A stretch of 9,429 bases of DNA from Pseudomonadota bacterium. GTDB taxonomy: Bacteria > Pseudomonadota > Alphaproteobacteria > Rhizobiales > Beijerinckiaceae. This document shows, in pieces, positions 1 through 5,711 of the stretch. Within the stretch, counting starts at the first letter, position 1. Each line of letters starts with the position of its first letter. Made by a program: the position numbers and the translations under genes. The DNA lies in NCBI GenBank assembly GCA_023426505.1, contig JAFAAP010000272.1, forward strand, positions 1 through 9,429, given 5' to 3'. The notes beneath the pieces were generated by a model. It saw only the letters and a program-made list of their open reading frames with translations, had not been told where the DNA came from and did not search any database.

Positions 1-221
1 GCCGGGGGGTGGCGGCTCAAGGTGGGCACAAGGGCCGGGTTGAGCCCGCCCTCGCCGGTGATGCGGCGCACGAGGTTGGGCAGCCGGAAGGCCGCCAGGA
101 ACGCATCCGCCACCGGCCCCGCCCCGAGCACCTGCGCGAACAGGATGTCCCGGACGAACCCTAGGACCCGCGACGCGGCGGCCCCGAGGCCGACCAGGAG
201 GGAGGAGCGGAGAAGCGACAT
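1..221 (-). CDS. murJ: MurJ/MviN-family lipid II flippase, N-terminal part (runs off window)
   Basis: Only the first 73 codons are inside the window; the gene continues past position 1. The ATG is at 219-221 and the protein begins MSLLRSSLLVGLGAAASRVL, followed by a GFVRDILFA stretch and ADAFLAAFRLPNLVRRI. That order (hydrophobic helix 1, SRVLGFVRD, ADAF..AFRLPNL.RR) is the signature of the MurJ/MviN inner-membrane family, which flips the peptidoglycan precursor lipid II to the periplasm. After RRI the protein reads TGEGGLNPALVPTLS, where well-known MurJ proteins have a form close to AEGAFSQAFVPIL, so it may be a divergent paralogue rather than the housekeeping copy. It lies 86 bp downstream of the DsbA-like gene on the same strand. 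The ribosome site is weak (GACGGGG just upstream). The family call is firm; the exact substrate is not tested. Confidence 0.8.
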   Translation of the reverse strand, partial: MSLLRSSLLVGLGAAASRVLGFVRDILFAQVLGAGPVADAFLAAFRLPNLVRRITGEGGLNPALVPTLSRHPP

Positions 222-307
222 GCCCCGTCGCGCTTAGCCGGTCTCAGGGCGGATGTCCAAGGGGACGAAGGGATGGCACCGGTCGCGTTCCGTTGCCCGG
301 TCGAAAC

Positions 308-937
308 CTATCCCGCCCGCGCCTTCGCGATCGCCTCGCGCTTCTGCGCCAGGGTCATGCCGCCCACATAAGCCTCCATGCCGATCAGAAAGGACGGGGT
401 GGCGACGAGACCCAGCGAATTGCCGAGGGTGAAGGAGGCCTTCATCCACTGGGTCGTCTGGTCCGTATCGGCGGCCGCCACCAGCTTCGCCCGGTCGGCG
501 CCGAGCTTCTCGGCCGCCGCGATGGCGCGTTCGCCGTTGACGGTGCCGGGCAGGCCGAACAGGGCGAGGTGCAGCGGCAGGTAACGGTCCGGTCCGTAAA
601 CCTGGAGGTAGGCGAGCGCCGCGCGGGTCGCCTCGACTGAAGGGACCCCGAGAACGGCGAAGTTCACCAGCACGTAGGAGAGGTCCGGCTCCGCCTTCAG
701 CAGGGCCGGCAGGTCCTTCGCCGACCGTTTGCACCAAGGGCAGTTGTAGTCGAAATACTCCACCATGATCACGTCGCCGTGCTGGTCCCCAAGGCGCACG
801 GCGGAGGGCAGGTCGAGCGTATCCTCCACGAGCTCGATCGGCACCCGCTGCGGCTCGGGAGCGGATTGCGCGAAGGCGGGGGCGCCGGCGCCTGACAGGG
901 CAAGACCGGCGAGGAGAGTGCGACGGGAGATGATCAT
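308..937 (-). CDS. Secreted DsbA-family thiol-disulfide protein
   Basis: A 209-residue thioredoxin-fold protein expected in the periplasm. Residues 4-23 form a signal peptide with paired arginines (SRRTLLAGLALSGAGAPAFA), so Tat export is possible; cleavage is likely after AFA. The active site is C66-P67-W68-C69 within EYFDYNCPWCKRS, a pattern common in the DsbA/Com1-like group, and the cis-proline loop is TPSFLIG with P181. Between them lies the helical insertion usual for DsbA proteins. The likely role is oxidation or isomerisation of disulfides in exported proteins; the redox partner (DsbB or DsbD type) is not in this window. The start at ATG 935-937 is chosen because it gives an intact signal peptide, although no strong ribosome site precedes it. 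It could share a transcript with the murJ-like gene 86 bp downstream. Confidence 0.88.
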   Translation of the reverse strand: MIISRRTLLAGLALSGAGAPAFAQSAPEPQRVPIELVEDTLDLPSAVRLGDQHGDVIMVEYFDYNCPWCKRSAKDLPALLKAEPDLSYVLVNFAVLGVPSVEATRAALAYLQVYGPDRYLPLHLALFGLPGTVNGERAIAAAEKLGADRAKLVAAADTDQTTQWMKASFTLGNSLGLVATPSFLIGMEAYVGGMTLAQKREAIAKARAG

Positions 938-1229
938 GAAGCAGGCGACTCACGTGAGGGGCCGCCCGTGGTGCCGTCCAACCGTGGCAATAGCAAGGTC
1001 GCGCACAGTGCTCTCGCGCCTTCGTGACCATCCTGTTCGTCAAAGGGCGACTGTCCGAATCGGGATCCCTGATGTCGGCCCGGTCAGGCCAGTGGTCTGG
1101 CAGTGGTCGGGCGCGGGCCGCCGCTGGCGGCGGGCCTTGCTGGGCTCTCGTTCAAAATAACCGTTAGACCTCGTGGTCCATTTCGTTAGAGTGCCGACAC
1201 CTGTCAAAGACCAGTCTCCGGGGGACCCA
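938..1229. other. Divergent intergenic region between DsbA-like gene and XRE regulator
   Basis: No gene is convincing in these 292 bp. It must hold the promoters of both flanking genes. Visible structure: the 8-mer CAGTGGTC at 1090-1097 and again at 1101-1108 (11 bp apart, one helical turn); a GC-rich inverted stretch around 1116-1135; and the 7-mer CGTTAGA at 1162-1168 and again at 1184-1190 (22 bp apart). An AT-rich patch at 1151-1160 (TTCAAAATAA) is the most likely melting region for the XRE promoter, but no clean -35/-10 pair stands out. Confidence 0.5.
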
Positions 1230-1598
1230 TTGTCAAAGAAGGCGACGAACCTGATCGACAAGGAGATCGGGACCCGAATCCGCCTGCGGCGGACCCAGAT
1301 CGGCATGAGCCAGACGAAGCTCGGCGACGCCCTGGGGATCACGTTCCAGCAGGTCCAGAAATACGAGAAGGGCACCAACCGGATCAGCGTGGGACGCCTG
1401 AATCAGATCGCCCAGACGCTCGGGGTCAACCCCACGTATTTCCTGCCAACGGTCGACGGAACCGGTCTGCCGACCGGCGTCACGCCGCTCGACAAGGATA
1501 GCCTGGAGCTCCTGTCCCTGTTCGACCGGCTCAAGAGCAAGTCGATGCGCCAGGCCATCCTCATGCTGGCCCGGTCGGCATGCGAGCAGGAGGCCTGA
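1230..1598 (+). CDS. XRE-family transcriptional regulator, PraR-like
   Basis: A 122-residue cytoplasmic DNA-binding protein. From the TTG start it reads SKKATNLIDKEIGTRIRLRR, then a helix-turn-helix at about residues 14-66 (MSQTKLGDALGITFQQVQKY, EKGTNRIS, LNQIAQTLGV). The NPIDKxVGxRIRxRRxxxGMSQ-type start and FQQVQKYEKGTNRI are the hallmark of the rhizobial group that includes PraR of Rhizobium leguminosarum, a repressor of quorum-sensing and surface genes. TTG at 1230 is preferred over GTG 1173 or GTG 1191 because homologues start with this SKK.xNxID segment and GGGGGA (1220-1225) lies just upstream. With GTG 1173 the protein would be 141 residues. Its stop is 5 bp from the stop of the converging 73-residue ORF of the luxI unit. 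That position, and the known role of PraR, make it a candidate regulator of the adjacent luxRI genes; this is inference. Confidence 0.85.
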   Translation: MSKKATNLIDKEIGTRIRLRRTQIGMSQTKLGDALGITFQQVQKYEKGTNRISVGRLNQIAQTLGVNPTYFLPTVDGTGLPTGVTPLDKDSLELLSLFDRLKSKSMRQAILMLARSACEQEA

Positions 1599-1603
1599 AC
1601 GGG

Positions 1604-1825
1604 CTATTCGTCGTCGAATCCCAGCTCGGCGATCAGCCGGTCGGCAGCCTCCAGGAGCGAAGACAGGGACGGCAGGCGCTCGAAATCGTCACGGTTGACG
1701 TCCTTCCTGACCGTCGCGAGATCGGTCACGATCCGCAGAAGCGAAAGCGTCATCCGCTCCTCGCGCGTCAGCCCTCCCTCGAAGCGGCCGTGGTCCCTCT
1801 CGGAATTCGTCGTCGTCATCATCAT
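1604..1825 (-). CDS. Unknown 73-residue protein downstream of luxI
   Basis: I do not recognise this family. The ORF begins with three ATG codons (1817-1825) followed by three ACG, and encodes a small, acidic, soluble protein without a membrane segment, signal or cysteine. After a polar N-terminus (about residues 1-20) it looks helical: TREERMTLSLLRIVTDLATVR, then DFERLPSLSSLLEAADRLIA and an acidic tail GFDDE. Its third codon positions are strongly G/C, as in real genes here. It starts 22 bp after the luxI stop with GAGAGA 5 bases before the first ATG, so it is probably translated from the luxI transcript. It could modulate the quorum-sensing proteins, as small anti-activators such as TraM do elsewhere, but I see no sequence likeness to TraM. 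The exact start among the three ATGs is open. Confidence 0.65.
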   Translation of the reverse strand: MMMTTTNSERDHGRFEGGLTREERMTLSLLRIVTDLATVRKDVNRDDFERLPSLSSLLEAADRLIAELGFDDE

Positions 1826-1847
1826 GGCTGTCTCTCGAACTCACGGA

Positions 1848-2501
1848 TCAGCTGGCCAAAAGCGTCAGGGCGGGCTCGTCCTCGGGGGCCTGGCGCCAGG
1901 ACAGGACGGAGTCCGGCCAGCCGGTGGCGGCGCGAACGCCGTCCAGGGCCTTGCGGTCCACGTCCATGAAGGCCGCGAGCGTCATGCAGCCGGCGATGTT
2001 CTCCGGCAGGCCGAGCATCCGCGTGGTCCATCCGAAGCGCTGCCAGCGCGGCAGCCAGAAGGTTTCCATGACGCCGCCGACGGAGGTCGCGCCGATCGTG
2101 TGGCAGTATTCCATCACGGCGCAGAACAGGGCTCCCGCCACCGATCGCTCGCGATGGCCGGTCCGGTGGGCCGGCGCCACGAACATGCGGGTCCATTCGA
2201 TCGCGGCCGGATCGCGCGGCAGCTTCCCGCGCTGCACCAGATGCGGAAAGACCTCGCTCAGGAGCGTCGGCTCCGACATCCGGATCATGCGCGATCCGCC
2301 GACGACCTCCTGGCCCTCCATGGCGATCAGGTGGACCGCCGCGTCCGTGTCGAACTGGTCGCGCTCAAGGCCGTCCGGCCGCCTGAGATCCTCCCAGCCG
2401 CGCTCCTCGACATAGACCAGGTGACGCAAGCGAAAATAACCGTGGAGCGCCTGCCCATACCGGGACGCATTCTCCCTCGTCACCACATGGACCTCGACCA
2501 T
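1848..2501 (-). CDS. luxI: Acyl-homoserine-lactone synthase, LuxI family
   Basis: A 217-residue autoinducer synthase that joins an acyl group (from acyl-ACP or acyl-CoA) to S-adenosylmethionine to make an acyl-homoserine lactone. The family's invariant residues are present: R26 and W36 in RLRHLVYVEERGW, D48 and D51 in RDQFD, R71 in GGSRMIR, and E102 and R105 in EWTRMFV. Length fits the family. ATG 2499-2501 is preceded by GGGGGCGGGAC, and MVEVHVVT fits the usual N-terminus. The frame stays open far upstream through luxR, but that part is an out-of-frame shadow. The gene lies 155 bp downstream of luxR on the same strand, with its own palindrome-rich promoter in the gap, and 22 bp before the 73-residue ORF. 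The acyl chain cannot be told from sequence by eye. Methylobacterium strains have been reported to make both short- and long-chain lactones. Confidence 0.93.
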   Translation of the reverse strand: MVEVHVVTRENASRYGQALHGYFRLRHLVYVEERGWEDLRRPDGLERDQFDTDAAVHLIAMEGQEVVGGSRMIRMSEPTLLSEVFPHLVQRGKLPRDPAAIEWTRMFVAPAHRTGHRERSVAGALFCAVMEYCHTIGATSVGGVMETFWLPRWQRFGWTTRMLGLPENIAGCMTLAAFMDVDRKALDGVRAATGWPDSVLSWRQAPEDEPALTLLAS

Positions 2502-2515
2502 GTCCCGCCCCCGCT

Positions 2516-2539
2516 TTTGTGACGAGGCATCATCACAAA
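2516..2539. promoter_or_regulatory. 24-bp palindrome over the luxI -10/start (candidate repressor operator)
   Basis: Arms TTTGTGACGA (2516-2525) and TCATCACAAA (2530-2539) are inverted copies with one mismatch in 10, separated by GGCA. The element overlaps the predicted -10 and transcription start and ends 14 bp before the luxI ATG, a classic repressor position. If transcription starts upstream of it, the RNA could also fold into a 10-bp hairpin close to the ribosome site. The protein that binds is unknown; the PraR-like XRE protein is one candidate. Confidence 0.5.
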
Positions 2540-2557
2540 GGCCGGTCGGAGCCGGTA

Positions 2558-2573
2558 TCCGAAGATCTTGGGA
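2558..2573. promoter_or_regulatory. lux-box-like palindrome upstream of luxI
   Basis: TCCGAAGATCTTGGGA is a 16-bp palindrome with a single mismatched pair, centred on GATC as many lux boxes are. Its centre lies about 41 bp upstream of the predicted luxI start, near the -42.5 position usual for LuxR-type activators. The outer bases do not match the classic ACCTGT..ACAGGT arms, so the assignment is inference. Confidence 0.4.
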
Positions 2574-2656
2574 GGTCGGAGCGGCTTCCATCCGCGAAAA
2601 CCGCCCCCGTCCTCGCTGCGCCGCGTTGTCGGGTCGCGAACCGGACGCACGATACG

Positions 2657-3391
2657 CTAGTAGGGCTGGAGCTCGCCCGATCGAAGCGCCGCCACGACGG
2701 CCTGGGTCGTGTTCGCGACGTGGAGCTTGCGCCGGATGTTGTCGAGATGGGTGATGACGGTCGCCTCGGAGATGCCGAGGATCGTGGAGGTTTCCCAGGC
2801 GCTCTTTCCGGCGGCCGCCCAGGTCAGGACCTCGCGCTCCCGCGGGGTGAGGCGTCCCCTGACGCGTGGCTCCTCGCCCAGGAGCGTCCGCAGCCGACCA
2901 TGAGCCGTGAGCGCCAGCAGATGGGCGGCGGCCAGTTCCTTCGGGCCGATGTCGAGCCGGACCTCGCTCGCGAAGCTGAAGGCCGACTGCCAGCCCGTCG
3001 CCGTGTAGATCGGGACGCAGAACCCGTCGACGAGGCCGAACTCGACGGCTTCGCCCATCATGGTCCTGGCCAGCGACTTGTCCTTGCGATAGGGCGCATC
3101 GCCCCAGCGGAACGGAGCCGTGGTGGCGAAGACGTTCTGGCCGACCGGATCGATCTGGAAGTAGTCCTGCGACGTATAGCGCTCGAACCAGCCCTCCGGC
3201 CACGAGCTCAGGAGCACCAGGGGGTCGAGCGGACGGTTGGGCAGGGGCAGGCCCGTCACGATGAACGACGAGAAGCCGAGATCGGCGACGATCGCCTGGA
3301 GGTCCGCCATCACGGCCTCGGTGCAGGCGAGGTCCTGGCACCGTTCGGCGAAATCGAAGACACGCTCGATGTAGAGATGCCTGGAAGCCAT
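2657..3391 (-). CDS. luxR: LuxR-family quorum-sensing transcriptional regulator
   Basis: A 244-residue regulator with an N-terminal autoinducer-binding domain (about 15-165) and a C-terminal LuxR/GerE helix-turn-helix (about 178-240). The lactone-pocket residues keep the TraR spacing exactly: W68, Y72, D81 and W96. The DNA-binding domain has LTPREREVL with E185 and L189, plus G195 in AAAGKS, and the recognition region SEATVITHLDNIRRKL. The ATG at 3389-3391 (MASRHLYIERVFDF) is chosen; an upstream in-frame TTG at 3457 would fall inside the likely -35 box and add 22 unconserved residues. It lies directly upstream of luxI on the same strand, so it is probably the cognate receptor that activates luxI when bound to its product. 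Whether it activates or represses, and its ligand, are not shown by sequence. Confidence 0.93.
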   Translation of the reverse strand: MASRHLYIERVFDFAERCQDLACTEAVMADLQAIVADLGFSSFIVTGLPLPNRPLDPLVLLSSWPEGWFERYTSQDYFQIDPVGQNVFATTAPFRWGDAPYRKDKSLARTMMGEAVEFGLVDGFCVPIYTATGWQSAFSFASEVRLDIGPKELAAAHLLALTAHGRLRTLLGEEPRVRGRLTPREREVLTWAAAGKSAWETSTILGISEATVITHLDNIRRKLHVANTTQAVVAALRSGELQPY

Positions 3392-3427
3392 GATGGGCCC
3401 GCTACCAGCGACTGAAAGCGCTATAAG

Positions 3428-3457
3428 ATCACAAACACTCCCGGTTGTTGCTGTCAA
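3428..3457 (-). promoter_or_regulatory. Likely sigma-70 promoter of luxR
   Basis: On the minus strand a perfect -35 TTGACA (3457-3452) is followed after 18 bp by TGTGAT (3433-3428), four of six matches to TATAAT. This predicts a start near 3420 and a leader of about 30 nt to the ATG at 3391. The -10 sits in the same 8-mer (plus strand ATCACAAA, 3428-3435) that forms the -10 and one palindrome arm at luxI (2532-2539). Confidence 0.55.
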
Positions 3458-3505
3458 CGACGTCCTTCGAAAAGCAACCGCCCGACGGGGAGGCGGCCGC
3501 GCCCG

Positions 3506-5122
3506 TCACCCCGCCGCGGCCGCTTTCACGGCCTCCACCGCCCGCAGGCTGAGCGCCGCGATGGTCAGGGTCGGATTGGCGGTCGCGGAGGTGGGGAAAA
3601 CCGACGAGCCGAGGATGAACAGGTTGCGGTGCTCGTGGCTGCGGAGCTCCCGGTCGACCACGGAGGTCTTCGGGTCCTCGCCCATGCGGGCGGTCCCGAT
3701 GATGTGGCCCGCGCCCGCGAAGTCGTCCATGTGGTGGATCCCGCTCGTGCCGAGGCGCCGGAAGATCTCCTCGTGGGCCGCGCGGGCGGCCGCGAGGCCC
3801 GCCTTCGCGTAGTCGTCGAGGCGAAAGGCGAGCCGCGGCAGGGGCACGCCGTACATGTCGCGCTCGGCTGCGTCGAGGGTGACGCGGTTCTCCGGATCGG
3901 GAAGCTGCTCGACCAGGGACGCCACGCGCACGTGCCGCGAGGTGTGGTCGCGCAGGGCTGCGTCGAGGGCCTTGCCGCGCAGGCCCGTGCGGGCGAGCTC
4001 GGCGGCGGTGCTGATCGGCGCGTTGGTGGGCCAGGACCAGCCGTCGTTGCCGATCTCGATCCGGAAGGCGGGGCGCTCGGCCCGGAACGGACCGTCGCGC
4101 AGGTTCTCGATGCCGGAGGTGGAGAGCGGCCCGCGATAGGGCCAGACCGGCTCGTTCGCGAGCGCCCAGCTCAGCTGAGTGGGATGGTCCATGAGGTTGC
4201 GCCCGACCTGGTCGGAGCCGTTGGCGACGCCCCGCGGCGTCGCCTCGGAACGGGAGTTGAGCAGCAGGCGCGGGGTCTCGACCGCGTGCGCGGCGATCAC
4301 GAAGACCTTTCCGACCGCCCGGCCCTCGCTGCCGTCCGGCCGCTTCACCCGGATCGCCGCGATGCGTCCGTCCGGGCCGGTCTCGACGAAGGTGGCGGTG
4401 GTGCGGTCGTGCAGGGCCGCGCCGCTCTTCACGGCGCGGTCCACATGGACGCTCGCGTCGTATTTCGCCCCGACCGGGCAGACCGGGATGCAGCTCGCAT
4501 TGCCGCAGCAGGAGGGGCGATCGTCCCGCTCCTGCGAGTTCCGGCCCTGCGGCGTCGCGCGGACCTGGTATTCCGAGCCCTCGAGGGCGCGCGCAAAGGC
4601 CTTGTCGAGGTAGGTCTGCGGGATCGCCGGCATCGGGTAGGGAGTGGAGCGGGGCGAGCCGAGGGGCTCGTAGGAATCGCCTGACACGCCGATCTCGGTC
4701 TCGGCCGCGGCGTAGAACGGCTCGAGATCGTCATAGGTGATCGGCCAGTCGACGCCCCGTCCGTAGAGGCTCTTCAGGCGGAAATCCGCCGGCACGTGGC
4801 GCAGGCTGGTGCCGAGCCAGTGCCAGGTGGTGCCGCCCACCACCTTCACGTAGGTGCTCTTGAACCTGTCCGGCCCCGCCTGCCGGTACCAGTAGCCGAG
4901 GTCGTTGGAGATCGGGTGCTCCGCCTGCGGCGTCGGTGGGTAGGGGCATTCGGGCACCTTGATCAGGGCGTCCCAGTAGCGCTGCGTCGCCTCGGCTCGG
5001 TCGACCTTCGCGCCGGCCTCGATGATGGCCACCTTCAGGCCCGCGGCGGCCACCTTGGCGGCGAGCGTCGCGCCGGCGACGCCGGACCCGACCACGATGA
5101 CGTCGGCTTGGATGTCGGTCAT
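3506..5122 (-). CDS. GMC-family FAD sugar/alcohol dehydrogenase, catalytic subunit with Fe-S-type Cys cluster
   Basis: A 538-residue flavoprotein of the glucose-methanol-choline family, in the group of membrane-linked gluconate, sorbitol, fructose and FAD-glucose dehydrogenase catalytic subunits. The FAD Rossmann motif is GSGVAG (12-17) ending in E35; VVGGTTWHWLG (94-104) is the second GMC motif; and the C-terminal domain carries H473 in GAGHIIGTARMG and N516 in TSATANPTLT, the expected catalytic pair. CCGNASCIPVCPVGA supplies C205, C206, C211 and C215, the same spacing as the 3Fe-4S site of Burkholderia cepacia FAD-glucose dehydrogenase, which relays electrons to a cytochrome subunit. There is no signal peptide; in this group export occurs together with the Tat-signal small subunit, whose gene ends 14 bp upstream. 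No cytochrome c gene follows. The substrate cannot be assigned; glucose, sorbitol, gluconate and other polyols are all possible. GGGGGC precedes the ATG. Confidence 0.9.
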   Translation of the reverse strand: MTDIQADVIVVGSGVAGATLAAKVAAAGLKVAIIEAGAKVDRAEATQRYWDALIKVPECPYPPTPQAEHPISNDLGYWYRQAGPDRFKSTYVKVVGGTTWHWLGTSLRHVPADFRLKSLYGRGVDWPITYDDLEPFYAAAETEIGVSGDSYEPLGSPRSTPYPMPAIPQTYLDKAFARALEGSEYQVRATPQGRNSQERDDRPSCCGNASCIPVCPVGAKYDASVHVDRAVKSGAALHDRTTATFVETGPDGRIAAIRVKRPDGSEGRAVGKVFVIAAHAVETPRLLLNSRSEATPRGVANGSDQVGRNLMDHPTQLSWALANEPVWPYRGPLSTSGIENLRDGPFRAERPAFRIEIGNDGWSWPTNAPISTAAELARTGLRGKALDAALRDHTSRHVRVASLVEQLPDPENRVTLDAAERDMYGVPLPRLAFRLDDYAKAGLAAARAAHEEIFRRLGTSGIHHMDDFAGAGHIIGTARMGEDPKTSVVDRELRSHEHRNLFILGSSVFPTSATANPTLTIAALSLRAVEAVKAAAAG

Positions 5123-5136
5123 GTGCGGCCCCCGGT

Positions 5137-5574
5137 TCAGCTCTGCGGCGCTTCGGCCCAGTAGCCGGTCTCGCCGCCGCAGGAGCCGAAGGGCTTGGTG
5201 TAGTCGAGAGCGTTCCAGACCAGGGCGCCCGTGAAGGTCGCCAGCGTTTCGCCCCGGTCCGTGTCGCAGACGCCCGAGTACCAGGCGGCCACGATGTCGT
5301 CCGCGACGGTGCCGGCCGTGACGGCGGAGTCCTCCGCCAGCAGGACGAGGCCGGGCCCGCGTCCGATCGAGGTGAGGCCCTGCAGAATAGTGGCGGCGGC
5401 GTCCGGATCGAGATCGGCCGCGTCCTGGTCGGTGAGACGGGCCGAGACCTTGAGGAAGTCGTCGAGGGAGATGGTGTCGCGGGCCGCCGCCGGCCGGCTC
5501 AGTCCCGCCGCCAGGGCCAGGGTTATGCCCGCGCTGCCCAGCATGAGCGCGCGGCGCGTCATCAACGGCGCCAT
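5137..5574 (-). CDS. Small (Tat-signal) subunit of the FAD sugar dehydrogenase
   Basis: A 145-residue partner of the GMC subunit that follows 14 bp downstream. Residues 6-31 form a twin-arginine-type signal (TRRALMLGSAGITLALAAGL then SRPAAA), and the mature part keeps the family's C-terminal pattern: WYSGVC (98-103), ALVWNALDY (117-125) and PFGSCGGETGYWAEAP (128-143). In related dehydrogenases this subunit carries the large subunit through the Tat system and stabilises it. The start is taken at ATG 5572-5574, because GGGGGAG lies 6-7 bp upstream; an upstream ATG at 5589 would place that ribosome site inside the gene. C103 and C132 could pair, as in related small subunits. A possible promoter, TTGCAA (5680-5675) with 18-bp spacing to CGTAAT (5656-5651), lies upstream on the minus strand. 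Confidence 0.85.
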   Translation of the reverse strand: MAPLMTRRALMLGSAGITLALAAGLSRPAAARDTISLDDFLKVSARLTDQDAADLDPDAAATILQGLTSIGRGPGLVLLAEDSAVTAGTVADDIVAAWYSGVCDTDRGETLATFTGALVWNALDYTKPFGSCGGETGYWAEAPQS

Positions 5575-5650
5575 CGTGGTCTCCCCCATCGAAGGCCCGG
5601 CTGGCGTCGTTGTCGGACTTTTGTGGCCGAGCGCAGGCGTTCAGCGCACC

Positions 5651-5680
5651 ATTACGCTACGGCATGTTAAGGATTTGCAA
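5651..5680 (-). promoter_or_regulatory. Possible promoter of the dehydrogenase unit
   Basis: On the minus strand, TTGCAA (5680-5675) and CGTAAT (5656-5651) are 18 bp apart. Each is a partial match to the sigma-70 boxes. They lie about 80 bp before the small-subunit ATG, in the only non-coding gap upstream of it. Confidence 0.3.
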
Positions 5681-5711
5681 AAGCGGCGCAGAGAGCGCGC
5701 CCGGCCGGGGA

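Larger units (their letters stand above)
2502..2656 (-). promoter_or_regulatory. luxI promoter region
   Basis: A 155-bp gap between the luxR stop and the luxI start. Reading the minus strand, a -10-like TGTGAT lies at 2537-2532. At 17-bp spacing the -35 position (2560-2555) reads GGATAC, no match to TTGACA, which is the pattern of an activator-dependent promoter. A GATC-centred palindrome (2558-2573) covers the -35 side, and a 24-bp palindrome (2516-2539) covers the -10 and the predicted start near 2525. A 9-mer GGTCGGAGC (plus strand) occurs at 2544-2552 and exactly 30 bp away at 2574-2582. No terminator for luxR is visible, so luxR-luxI read-through is also possible. Confidence 0.5.

Noticed and set aside
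22..237. A 71-codon plus-strand ORF at the window start
   Set aside because: Arg/Ala/Pro-rich shadow of the MurJ-like gene on the minus strand.
1848..3341. A 497-codon open frame that would fuse an upstream segment to LuxI
   Set aside because: The upstream part is the out-of-frame shadow of luxR and the intergenic region. LuxI family similarity begins at the ATG at 2501, and luxR is clearly coded in its own frame.
3392..3457. LuxR start at TTG 3457
   Set aside because: It falls inside the likely -35 box of the luxR promoter and adds 22 residues without family likeness.
3629..4684. A 351-codon plus-strand ORF opposite the GMC dehydrogenase
   Set aside because: Antisense shadow; no recognisable domain, and the minus strand carries full GMC motifs.
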